Shown piece after piece: positions 1 to 7,359 of a DNA stretch of 64,000 bases. The stretch covers positions 62,001 through 126,000 of the forward strand of contig CAJTBO010000003.1 of assembly GCA_910573755.1 (NCBI GenBank), read 5' to 3'. Both the position numbers and the translations under genes were made by a program. The DNA comes from Lachnospiraceae bacterium. Lineage in GTDB: Bacteria > Bacillota > Clostridia > Lachnospirales > Lachnospiraceae. Numbering within the stretch: position 1 is the first letter of the stretch; each line of letters begins with the position of its first letter. The notes under the pieces were generated by a model, which saw only the letters and a list, made by a program, of their open reading frames with translations, was not told the origin of the DNA and searched no databases.

Positions 1-31
1 CAGGATCAATGTCCCGGATACACTGCAAAGA

Positions 32-50
32 GCGGGAAGAAGCTTCCCGC
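32..50 (-). terminator. Putative terminator of the surface-fibre operon
   Basis: A perfect 8-bp stem (GCGGGAAG / CTTCCCGC) with a 3-nt loop lies just past the last gene of the minus-strand operon. On the minus strand it is followed by TCTTTGC, a weak U-tract, so it may be an inefficient or Rho-assisted terminator. Confidence 0.5.
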
Positions 51-88
51 CCTTATGTCCGGAACGATATTCAGAAGTATCGTTATTT

Positions 89-1069
89 TTACTCATCTTC
101 GCCCGTTCCTTTTTTCTTTCTCTTAAACATTAAGAACCATGCTGCCGCTACAACCAGCACCGCCATCGACACGATCCCGACGATCACCGCAGGGGGCAGA
201 TTCACAAAGAAGGAACCCGGTTCACTTCCTATCCCCGAGCCGCCGCCGTTTGATCCCGGCACATTGGCAAGCGGGACCTCCTCATCGTCCAGGTCAACCA
301 GTTCCTGCGGCTCTTCCGCCGCTGCCGCCTCTCCGGCATCTCCTGCGCCCGCTGCTCCTGTATCTCCCGGAACAACCGTTACACCGCCGCCTGCACCTGC
401 CGCATCTGCCCCGCCGCCGGGAACAACTACGGGTGTTGTATTTGTAGTATTCACTATTTCTTCATCGTATATTGTAGTATCTCCGCCACCGCCGCCGGTT
501 CCGGTCGTCACACGGGTATAACGGAAAGTAAATACATTCTGCGTTTCATCCGCCGCCAGTGTTTTTGTCAGACTGTAAGCCTGCGGCATATATCCCTCGA
601 TATAGAGATATGGCACGATCGGCTTATCACCTATATTTCCTTCGTAGGTCCTGCCGGGTGCAAGGGCATTTCCATTTACATCCAGATAGTTTACGGTATA
701 ACTTACCATATCCCCTCTTACGCCATAGACAACAACATAATCCATATCACTGTCTACTGTAACAAAGCTGGGATTACTCAACATATCACTGTTGTCTGAA
801 CCGCTTGGCTTGATTCCCTTTACATAATATTTTTGATACTCGCTGCCATCTTCAGCTATTGCAGGTTTCACTGTTATATCATCCAGATTGAAAGCATTAC
901 CCGTATAATCCTTTTCCAGCAGCCCGTCTGTAAATGTTCCCTGTTTTCCTGCAAAAACACGTATTTTATAAGTATACGCCTGGGGTTTGGCATGCACAGT
1001 CATCCCCATCGAAATCACAAGAGAGAGCATGATCGCCAATGTTGCCAGAGCACCGAAAATTTTTTTCAT
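89..1069 (-). CDS. Secreted, membrane-anchored surface protein with MucBP-like segment
   Basis: Predicted surface protein of 326 residues. A signal peptide covers roughly residues 1-27 (MKKIFGALATLAIMLSL..., cleavage near VHA). Residues about 125-190 look like a MucBP-type beta-grasp repeat (YTVNYLDVNGNALAPG, then YIEGYMP). A Gly/Ala/Pro/Glu-rich linker (about 195-290) spans the wall and leads to one C-terminal transmembrane helix and a basic KRKKKG tail. There is no LPXTG-type motif before the helix, so it is probably held by the membrane helix and not by sortase. The start overlaps the preceding stop (ATGA), and a GGGAGG ribosome site lies inside the upstream gene, so translation is probably coupled. 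It is the last gene of the fibre operon. Its ligand is unknown; an adhesin or fibre-anchoring role is inferred from context. Confidence 0.8.
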   Translation of the reverse strand: MKKIFGALATLAIMLSLVISMGMTVHAKPQAYTYKIRVFAGKQGTFTDGLLEKDYTGNAFNLDDITVKPAIAEDGSEYQKYYVKGIKPSGSDNSDMLSNPSFVTVDSDMDYVVVYGVRGDMVSYTVNYLDVNGNALAPGRTYEGNIGDKPIVPYLYIEGYMPQAYSLTKTLAADETQNVFTFRYTRVTTGTGGGGGDTTIYDEEIVNTTNTTPVVVPGGGADAAGAGGGVTVVPGDTGAAGAGDAGEAAAAEEPQELVDLDDEEVPLANVPGSNGGGSGIGSEPGSFFVNLPPAVIVGIVSMAVLVVAAAWFLMFKRKKKGTGEDE

Positions 1070-1914
1070 TTCACAGCACCTCCCTCTTCTTTCTTCCTGT
1101 CATTCAGGGCAAAAAATGCCAACAACAGCAACAATGACCCGCTGATGCATGTTGCCAGAACATACGGAAACAGATTCTTTTCATCGCTGGTCGCTACAAT
1201 TTCCGTATTTCTTGCGAGAGGTACACCGTCTTCATCAAGATAAACAACTTCATTATTGACAACTTCCCTTTTTATTGTTCTGTGGTGCGTTTTTCCACCG
1301 CCGCCGCTGCCGCCGGAACTCTGCGGCTGGGGTTCAACCGCAAAATTCATTGACAGGTTAGCCACCTTATCCTGATAACTGTTGCCCTGCGTCTCCCCAT
1401 CCAGTTCAACCGTCAGCATTACTTTGGCGCCCTGCCCGCCGGCAAGTCCCCCCAGATAGAAATAATCGTTCAGTTTATTATCCTTTTCAAGCTCTTTCAG
1501 CCCGTCACTGTTCTCGCCGCCTACTTTCTGGCTGGTAAATAATACGGTCTCCGTTCCCGCCGGATCAACATAAGCCAGTTTATAGCCATAAGCGCCGCCT
1601 GATGCCCCCGCCTCTTCCATACTGTCTATGATCGTATTTTTCATATACCAATGTGTAGTATTATTATATTGATTTCCCAATATAACGCTGACAGTGATCT
1701 TATCTCCCGGCTGCATTGTTGATATCCGGTCATTTATCATACTGCTGCCGCCCAGATTATCCTCTACCCTGCCGGCTGGCGTAAATATCACGTTCCAGTC
1801 TCCCTGAGGCACATTACTGTCGCCCGTATCCGTATTCCCCGTAGCATATGCCGTCATGGTTCCGGAAATAAGCAGTCCCACAAGAAGCATAAGGCAAAAC
1901 ATCTTTTTTTTCAT
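1066..1914 (-). CDS. Secreted surface protein with C-terminal membrane anchor
   Basis: About 282 residues; I do not recognise a named family. It has a signal peptide (MKKKMFCLMLLVGLLISG..., cleavage near AYA), an extracellular beta-rich region (about residues 25-205), a Ser/Gly-rich linker (QSSGGSGGGGK), and a C-terminal hydrophobic helix followed by a short charged tail. I chose the inner Met as start because AAGGAGG sits 6 nt upstream of it. A reading frame that begins six codons earlier would place that ribosome site inside the coding region. The stop overlaps the next gene (ATGA). The extracellular part mentions no repeats or sortase motif. Position after two TasA-like genes suggests an accessory or anchor for that fibre, comparable in logic to TapA, but this is inference without sequence similarity that I can show. 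Confidence 0.75.
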   Translation of the reverse strand: MKKKMFCLMLLVGLLISGTMTAYATGNTDTGDSNVPQGDWNVIFTPAGRVEDNLGGSSMINDRISTMQPGDKITVSVILGNQYNNTTHWYMKNTIIDSMEEAGASGGAYGYKLAYVDPAGTETVLFTSQKVGGENSDGLKELEKDNKLNDYFYLGGLAGGQGAKVMLTVELDGETQGNSYQDKVANLSMNFAVEPQPQSSGGSGGGGKTHHRTIKREVVNNEVVYLDEDGVPLARNTEIVATSDEKNLFPYVLATCISGSLLLLLAFFALNDRKKEEGGAVK

Positions 1915-1928
1915 ACTCAGCCTCCTTA

Positions 1929-2651
1929 TCATTTAAAATTCAGGCTGCTTAAAACGCCATCTTCATCTGCACCGCTGTTATCCACTTCACGTCCCCAGGA
2001 GCTTAAGATCGCATCCGCCGCATTATGTGTCTGAACCGCATCCACATCTACCTTAATCCGGAATTCAAGTCCCTGATAATCATAAGAAACTCCGTCACTC
2101 TCTTTTGTAACAATCTCGGCTACAGCAGGATCAATACGCAGACTGTCCGCAAAATCCACACTCTCGCCGCTTCCCAAAGGCTTTTTATAATAGATCACGG
2201 TTCTTTCCTGCGTAGAAGCCGCAGTGTCTTCCTCCCAGCCGTTTTCCAATAACAAGTTCAGATCTATGTAACCCGGATATACATCCTGTTTCTTATTCTC
2301 ACCATCCACCCAATATTTATAAATCGTAACCCGGACATACTGGTCAATCTCACCGGTATTTTGAACACTTAACTTTTCCGCATACTTTACTCCGACTTTT
2401 ATTTTTTCGCCGTCAGGTATAAGATTCTCCAAAAGTGCTTCAGGATTTGAAACAGCCTCATTTTCACCGGTTTGTTCTATAAGTGTTACATCTATCGTCT
2501 GTGTTTCCAACTCTGTCATATGGTTTTCGGAATAATATGTCAGCGCCGCCCTTGCTCCTCCTACCGATGAAAACAATAACAGTACCGCCGCTGCTCCGAA
2601 TACCGCCAGCGTTACTTTAGGAGAAGAAATAAACTTTCTGAATTTTTTCAT
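1929..2651 (-). CDS. TasA/camelysin-like secreted protein (SipW-type signal)
   Basis: A 240-residue secreted protein resembling the TasA/CalY (camelysin) group, which forms amyloid-like or ordered biofilm fibres on Gram-positive cells. The N-terminus has a long hydrophobic segment (residues about 12-36) ending in GGARAALTYYSENH, the arrangement seen in proteins with SipW-dependent-type signal peptides. The mature part has the family's beta-sandwich pattern, with VQNTGEIDQYVRVTIYKYW near the middle and FRIKVDVDAVQTHNAADAI near the C-terminus. Its start overlaps the previous TasA-like stop by ATGA, and GGAGG lies 9 nt upstream. It is larger than its neighbour and has diverged from it, so the two may be major and minor subunits. 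Family assignment is by motif recognition; subunit roles are inferred. Confidence 0.78.
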   Translation of the reverse strand: MKKFRKFISSPKVTLAVFGAAAVLLLFSSVGGARAALTYYSENHMTELETQTIDVTLIEQTGENEAVSNPEALLENLIPDGEKIKVGVKYAEKLSVQNTGEIDQYVRVTIYKYWVDGENKKQDVYPGYIDLNLLLENGWEEDTAASTQERTVIYYKKPLGSGESVDFADSLRIDPAVAEIVTKESDGVSYDYQGLEFRIKVDVDAVQTHNAADAILSSWGREVDNSGADEDGVLSSLNFK

Positions 2652-3250
2652 GATTCATCTCCTCCTTCCGTCTGCCCGGGCTCAGCCGGTTCCTCCGGTA
2701 CTTCCGGTGAAACCGTCTCCTTTGGATCTGTCGGGAACTCGCTCTCCTGCTTTACACTATAATTCCAGTCGGGCATCGGATTTCCTTCATCATCCAGTTT
2801 CACGCTGCCGTCTTCCATATACTGCACCGCCGGTGTTCTCTCATAGATAACCACTACATTAAACGCATCTTTATCCGTTGCATCCTGCGGTACGCCTTCA
2901 ATCTTTATATCCAGACCGGAAGTTGTTTCACCGACTCCCAAAGCAACATGATACTCATAATAATCGCCGTTTTTTGTCCAACCGGTACCACTGTAGGTAA
3001 GCGGATACAGTCCCCCGCTGAAAGCCCTTACGCGAACATATACAGGTACTTCACCGGTATTTCTGATCGTAACATGTTTTGTCCAGTCACCAAATGTTTC
3101 CGTAATCTCTGTATCAGGCGCGCCTACCTCCACCGCATAACCGCCGACAGACGAAACATTGTCTGTAAAATATGCAAGCGCGCTTCCCGCCCCAATACTC
3201 AAGGGAAGAACAACAGCCGCTGCTGCAAGAATCATTTTATTCAGCTTCAT
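2648..3250 (-). CDS. TasA/camelysin-like secreted fibre protein
   Basis: A 200-residue protein with a short signal peptide (MKLNKMILAAAAVVLPL...) ending ALA|YFTDN. The AYFTD junction is a hallmark of TasA/camelysin-type proteins. The region around residues 50-75 (WTKHVTIRNTGEVPVYVRVR) matches the conserved beta-sandwich edge seen also in the downstream 240-residue gene. The C-terminus is a Pro/Glu-rich tail (about 165-200), unlike compact TasA proteins, and could be a wall spacer or an interaction segment. GGGAGG precedes the start at good spacing. The gene lies between an unanchored pilin-like protein and a second TasA-like gene in the same transcript, pointing to a secreted fibre. Processing is probably by a signal peptidase; the only one nearby is the Ser/Lys type at the operon head. 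Confidence 0.78.
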   Translation of the reverse strand: MKLNKMILAAAAVVLPLSIGAGSALAYFTDNVSSVGGYAVEVGAPDTEITETFGDWTKHVTIRNTGEVPVYVRVRAFSGGLYPLTYSGTGWTKNGDYYEYHVALGVGETTSGLDIKIEGVPQDATDKDAFNVVVIYERTPAVQYMEDGSVKLDDEGNPMPDWNYSVKQESEFPTDPKETVSPEVPEEPAEPGQTEGGDES

Positions 3251-3270
3251 CTTCTCATCCTCCCTTCATT

Positions 3271-4494
3271 TTACTGCTCAGGTGTCTCAGGCTGTGCCTG
3301 CGCCGGTTTTGGATCATTCCACGTCCATCCGTCTGCGCCATGCGTAAAACTGTTTGTCACAATATCGCCGCTGGTACCGATACCGTTACTGTTATTGGTA
3401 AAAAATACATTATTTTCTATCGTTCCATCTTCTCTGTCCGCTTCAGCAACAATGCTCTTTACCTCTTCACCGCTCACCGTAAATGCCGCACCGGAATAAA
3501 CTTCCGTGACAGTTACCTCGGCTCCTACAGGAATCACCTTTGAAAGTGTGACAGAACCTGTCGCCCTCCCTTCATAAGGAATCGCTGCCACATTGCTGTA
3601 AACAATTTCATCATTCAGGGTCGCTTCAATCTGAAACACACAGCCGTCTCCGCCGGCTATCACGGCATCCTTGGATACCGTAAATGTTTTACCGATCTGC
3701 AGAGATGTAAGTCTGGACGCCTGTTCCGATTTCAGTGTTGCCGTTACATCACTGCTCCATTCCAGGTCATTGTCAGCCGTATTAAAACTTCCGGCCGGTG
3801 CACTTCCCCGGCTTGGAAGGGCAATCAACTCCGGCAGATAAGTATAAACATATTCATCGGAATAAGCCATCGTGGCAAGCTGTTTATCCGTTCCTTCCCC
3901 CACCTGCGTAGTGTACTGTGCCACATTCATGCCTGAACCATGTGCTACTACCAGATACATTCCCGGATCGATTCCCGGAATTTTCAGCGTATTTTCCCCG
4001 GAATTCATAGTAGCTGTCCTTGAAGGTTCCTGTGCAGGCCCTTTTACCGTTACCTTTGTCCCGTCTTCCTTTGTCTCTTCTTTTTCCTCTACCGCCAGCG
4101 CTATTTTCGCCACATCCTGCGCCATCGTTCTGTACAGTGCATTACCGCCGTCACTGACCGACGCGCCGTTTTCCTGTTCCTTCGCCGCTTCTAAGGAAGC
4201 TGCAAGTTCCGGCGTGTCATATGGTGCGTTCAATGCCAATGTATATGCATCATATCCCGGCAGATCCTCTGCATTTGCCACCTTATACAGGTCCACCACT
4301 ATATCAGCCTGTGCCGTACTGTCCGATGCCCGCTTTATCGTTAAACTGCAGCTTTCCGGCCTCACCAGTTCCGGTGACGCTTCCGCTCTCCCGACTGACC
4401 ATGCAGGCAAAGCCAGTATCACACTTGCTGTCACGGCAAAGGCAGTCAAAGTACGTTTCCACTTTCCTATACCCGATCGCTTTTTATCATACAC
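3271..4494 (-). CDS. Pilin-like surface protein without sortase anchor
   Basis: A 407-residue secreted protein. The signal region is residues about 14-38 (WKRTLTAFAVTASVILALPA). The N-terminal half resembles the first domain of Gram-positive backbone pilins: IVVDLYKVA, then IPGIDPGMYLVVAHG, then a VYTYLPELIALPS strand near residue 220. The C-terminal half is a beta-rich domain with an ISxVIPVGAEVTVTEVY-like segment resembling a Cna-B/DUF5979-type fold. The protein ends in a hydrophilic Pro/Gln/Glu tail, with no LPXTG and no transmembrane helix. That is unusual for a pilin next to a class C sortase, so it may be secreted, be held by partners or act as a terminal cap. The start is GTG, placed about 9 nt after AGGAGG. 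It follows the sortase gene directly. Confidence 0.7.
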   Translation of the reverse strand: MYDKKRSGIGKWKRTLTAFAVTASVILALPAWSVGRAEASPELVRPESCSLTIKRASDSTAQADIVVDLYKVANAEDLPGYDAYTLALNAPYDTPELAASLEAAKEQENGASVSDGGNALYRTMAQDVAKIALAVEEKEETKEDGTKVTVKGPAQEPSRTATMNSGENTLKIPGIDPGMYLVVAHGSGMNVAQYTTQVGEGTDKQLATMAYSDEYVYTYLPELIALPSRGSAPAGSFNTADNDLEWSSDVTATLKSEQASRLTSLQIGKTFTVSKDAVIAGGDGCVFQIEATLNDEIVYSNVAAIPYEGRATGSVTLSKVIPVGAEVTVTEVYSGAAFTVSGEEVKSIVAEADREDGTIENNVFFTNNSNGIGTSGDIVTNSFTHGADGWTWNDPKPAQAQPETPEQ

Positions 4495-4568
4495 GGCCTA
4501 TCTCCTCCTTTATTTACTCTTTCTTTTTATGTTTCTCTGCTTCCTGTTTCAAGTTATCCGGTTATTTG

Positions 4569-5516
4569 TTACTCTTTTGTTTCCTGTTCTTTTATACTCT
4601 CCCCAGTCACTTTGGAGGAATCCTGCAGCTTTCTGCCAAGTTCCGCAACATCCTGCGTGCTGATTTTCAGCGGCTTTTTGCGATAAGCAAAGAGCGATAT
4701 AAGCAGCAGGACAAACAACATCGGAATCGCAATCGCCGGAGCCGCTATGTAAGGCGGTATTTTGGTCGCTTCCTTATGAATCACAATGGCTCCCTGCACA
4801 TTTTCAATTCTGTGCCCCCTCACTAACAGCCGATGGCTGTTGATACCGTAAGGAGTACAGGTCAACAGGGTGCAGTAATCCTTTCCCTGTGTTACATTCA
4901 ATGCCTCCATCTGTGTCGGCTCCACGATCAGGATCTGGTCTACCTCATAAGTCAGAACCTGATTCAGGATCGTGATCGTAAAGGTATCCGTCACTTCCAG
5001 CCGGTCAAGATCGGTAAACAGTTTCGCCGAAGGAAGGCCCCTGTGAGCGGAAATTACACTGTGCCTGCTTTCCCCGCCGATCGGAAGGCTGGAACCCTCC
5101 AGATGTCCTGCCGCCACATTCAGTACTGACTCGCTGGTTCCGTGATAAATGGGCAGTTCCACCCCGATCTTGTTGATCGAGATATAGCCTATGATACCGT
5201 TTCCTGCCACATCCAGAACATTGTTATAAGCTTCCGAAAGCCGTTCACTTTCCGAAAACGGAGCGCTCAACCCCCGCAGCTGTTCATTGTACTGTTCTGC
5301 CTCCGCAAATAAAACTTCGTAGTCGGTTTCATCCAACTCTGCCACAACAGCATCATAGTTAGCAATCGCCCGTGTCTGATGAAATGAATTCCAGTAATCG
5401 CTGATGGTTGGATACAGCATTACGCTCAATCCGATCAGCAGTATCACCACCAGAATAATGGTTGAAAGAGATCCTTTTTTCCTTTCTCTCTTTCGGACTT
5501 TTTCTTTATTTTTCAT
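4569..5516 (-). CDS. srtC: Class C (pilus-assembly) sortase
   Basis: Sortase of class C, the transpeptidase that joins pilin subunits through lysine-threonine isopeptide bonds at the outer membrane face. Length is 315 residues. Residues about 17-36 form an N-terminal membrane helix and about 258-277 a second, C-terminal one, the class C topology. Catalytic residues are visible: His158 in VISAHRG, Cys220 in TLLTCTPYG and Arg229 in HRLLVRG. The GDYxLDVP-like substrate groove region appears as INKIGVELPIYHG. I do not see the usual DPF/W lid motif clearly; SAPFSES near residue 85 is the closest candidate. It lies directly downstream of the LPSTG pilin after a structured gap and upstream of further surface proteins. 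Substrates are predicted to be the LPSTG pilin and the LPEAG adhesin. Confidence 0.95.
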   Translation of the reverse strand: MKNKEKVRKRERKKGSLSTIILVVILLIGLSVMLYPTISDYWNSFHQTRAIANYDAVVAELDETDYEVLFAEAEQYNEQLRGLSAPFSESERLSEAYNNVLDVAGNGIIGYISINKIGVELPIYHGTSESVLNVAAGHLEGSSLPIGGESRHSVISAHRGLPSAKLFTDLDRLEVTDTFTITILNQVLTYEVDQILIVEPTQMEALNVTQGKDYCTLLTCTPYGINSHRLLVRGHRIENVQGAIVIHKEATKIPPYIAAPAIAIPMLFVLLLISLFAYRKKPLKISTQDVAELGRKLQDSSKVTGESIKEQETKE

Positions 5517-5593
5517 CGGTTTCCCCGCCGGTTACTATTTCAGTTTGCTTTAAAATATAATTTTACTTTCTGCTGACGTTAGCCGGATTTTAT

Positions 5594-5694
5594 AGTACAA
5601 ATTATGTACTTATCCGTTGTTCACCGCACACCACGGGAAGGTGTCAGCCAGGTGCGGTATCTTCCGGAGCGCGGGAGACTCCGTGCTCCGGAAG
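5594..5694 (-). other. Structured intergenic segment between pilin and sortase
   Basis: Three inverted repeats sit in the 237-bp gap between pilin and sortase genes. One is a 6-bp stem AGTACA/TGTACT (5594-5610). The second is a 7-bp stem ACCGCAC/GTGCGGT with a long loop (5623-5658). The third is a perfect 10-bp stem CTTCCGGAGC/GCTCCGGAAG (5661-5694). None is followed by a U-run on the minus strand, so an attenuator, processing site or 3'-end stabiliser of the pilin message is more likely than a full terminator. This would give high pilin and low sortase expression. Confidence 0.55.
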
Positions 5695-5753
5695 CTTATT
5701 TCATATTTTTATGTACGCGTTCTGTCTCAATCAGAAACATTTACCGTTCCTGT

Positions 5754-7154
5754 TTATTCACGTGCGCTCATACGTTTTTTTGTGATCAGGAGAACACATG
5801 CACCGAGTACCATGATACCGCCGACTACGTAGAAGATTGTTGTACCGATGCCGCCGGTGGAGGGAAGCTGTACGCCTGCATAGTTTTGGATATCTGTAGT
5901 AAATACGAAATCACTTTTTGTCCAATCGTCGATATCATTTACTGTAACGTTCTCCCCATCAACCGATGCAGAAATAACAATTGTCTTATTCTCCATCTTA
6001 TTATAGCCATCCGGAACAGTTGTCTCTTCTAATATATATGTACCAGCTTTCAACCCGTCAAATACAAAGTTCGTCTTACCTTCTCCTGCTTCTATAGTAG
6101 CCACCACAGTTGTACCATCTTCTGCATATAAAGTAAATCCGGCTCCGTCTAATGCTTCCCCGTCTTCGTCTACTTTATCAAAATCCAACGCAAAAGTATA
6201 AACCTTTACAATATCCGTAGTTGTTTTACCAACTCCCTGTGTATCACCATTATTGCCAAATTCCAGACTTGCACTATTCTTTGCAACTTCACCGGAAGTG
6301 ACACCAGCATCTAATGTCGCTGTATATGTTACGATAATCTTTGCACCCGGTACCCTTGCCTCATTACCAATATCACTCATCGAAACTGTGATATTTTTGC
6401 CTTTGACATTCAACTCATATTCACCAGATTTATATTCTACCGCTTCAGCACTGTCACTAACTTTATAAGCAACTTTTAAAGAACCAGTATCATAGGACAA
6501 ATTATCAGATAATTCATCTGTAAATGTCAACTGATAGGATTCATAATCTGCAACGTCTTCCTTCATTGTCGCTGTCAATGTAAACGGAATATGATCTCCT
6601 GATGCATAATCCACTGTTGCATCCTTACCGTCAACCGTTTTCTCAAAATCAGGTATTCTGGAAACCTTAGGTTCAATCTCAATATCTCCACCAACATTTA
6701 CAATAAATTTGGAAACCTGATCTGCTCCTTCAGAAACTTTGCTCACATCAATAACCAGATAATATCCGCTTGCAGGTAAAGGCGCAGATGTCTCTGTATG
6801 AGTCAACTCTGCTACCGGTTCACCCTCCACGGTGATATCTGTTGCAAATTTATTGGCATCTGTAATTGTTTTTGCTTCCGCATACGCCGTGTTACTACCA
6901 TCCCCATGATAGTTTTTACCATACTCAATATCTGAAAGAATCTTTCCCGTAGAATCTAATGTACCTGTAAAAATCTGATATACTTTGTATGTATGATTTT
7001 CAGGAATCACAGCACCTTCCTTAACACTTATGCTGTAAGTTTTCTCAGAACTATCATCTCCCCCGGTTCCGTCTACTGCCATCGCTGTCATACCCATAGC
7101 TAAAACCATAACTACGGCTAAGAACAGGGCAGCTAATCTTTTCATCTTTTTCAT
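5754..7154 (-). CDS. Major pilin subunit, LPSTG-anchored
   Basis: Backbone pilin of about 466 residues. It has a signal peptide (MKKMKRLAALFLAVVMVLAM..., cleavage near AMA), an N-terminal domain (to about residue 150) with SISVKEGAVIPENHTYKVYQI, and a fimbrial isopeptide-forming D2-type domain (about 150-310, FEKTVDGKD...FTDELSDNL). A Cna-B/SpaA domain follows (about 315-400, FDKVDEDGEALDGAGFTLY and the ILEETTVPDGY strand). It ends in LPSTGG, a hydrophobic helix and a KKRMSARE tail. IEIEPK near residue 143 could supply the pilin-motif lysine for sortase linkage. I took the third Met of the frame because AGAAAGGA is 7 nt upstream of it. It lies between the tip adhesin and the class C sortase. 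Thr of LPSTG would be joined to a neighbouring pilin's lysine. Confidence 0.93.
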   Translation of the reverse strand: MKKMKRLAALFLAVVMVLAMGMTAMAVDGTGGDDSSEKTYSISVKEGAVIPENHTYKVYQIFTGTLDSTGKILSDIEYGKNYHGDGSNTAYAEAKTITDANKFATDITVEGEPVAELTHTETSAPLPASGYYLVIDVSKVSEGADQVSKFIVNVGGDIEIEPKVSRIPDFEKTVDGKDATVDYASGDHIPFTLTATMKEDVADYESYQLTFTDELSDNLSYDTGSLKVAYKVSDSAEAVEYKSGEYELNVKGKNITVSMSDIGNEARVPGAKIIVTYTATLDAGVTSGEVAKNSASLEFGNNGDTQGVGKTTTDIVKVYTFALDFDKVDEDGEALDGAGFTLYAEDGTTVVATIEAGEGKTNFVFDGLKAGTYILEETTVPDGYNKMENKTIVISASVDGENVTVNDIDDWTKSDFVFTTDIQNYAGVQLPSTGGIGTTIFYVVGGIMVLGACVLLITKKRMSARE

Positions 7155-7359
7155 AATCATTTCCTTTCTGCTTTTCAAGCCCTTGCTTTTTGTTGCTTTT
7201 GTTACTATTTATTATTACTTTTTGTGATCTTTCCCTCAGGCTTCGCATGTAAGATTTTCCACAATCTGATTTCAGTACAAGGCCTAAGTATTTTATATTG
7301 GTCTCTATATCCGGCGCATCCTTGCGTCGAGTGGAGGCTGTATTGCACTTCCGCTGTGC

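Noticed and set aside
89-1069. LPPAV near the C-terminus as a sortase motif
   Set aside because: It starts the membrane helix itself, lacks the Thr/Ala-Gly pattern, and has no following spacer, so it does not fit LPXTG-type signals.
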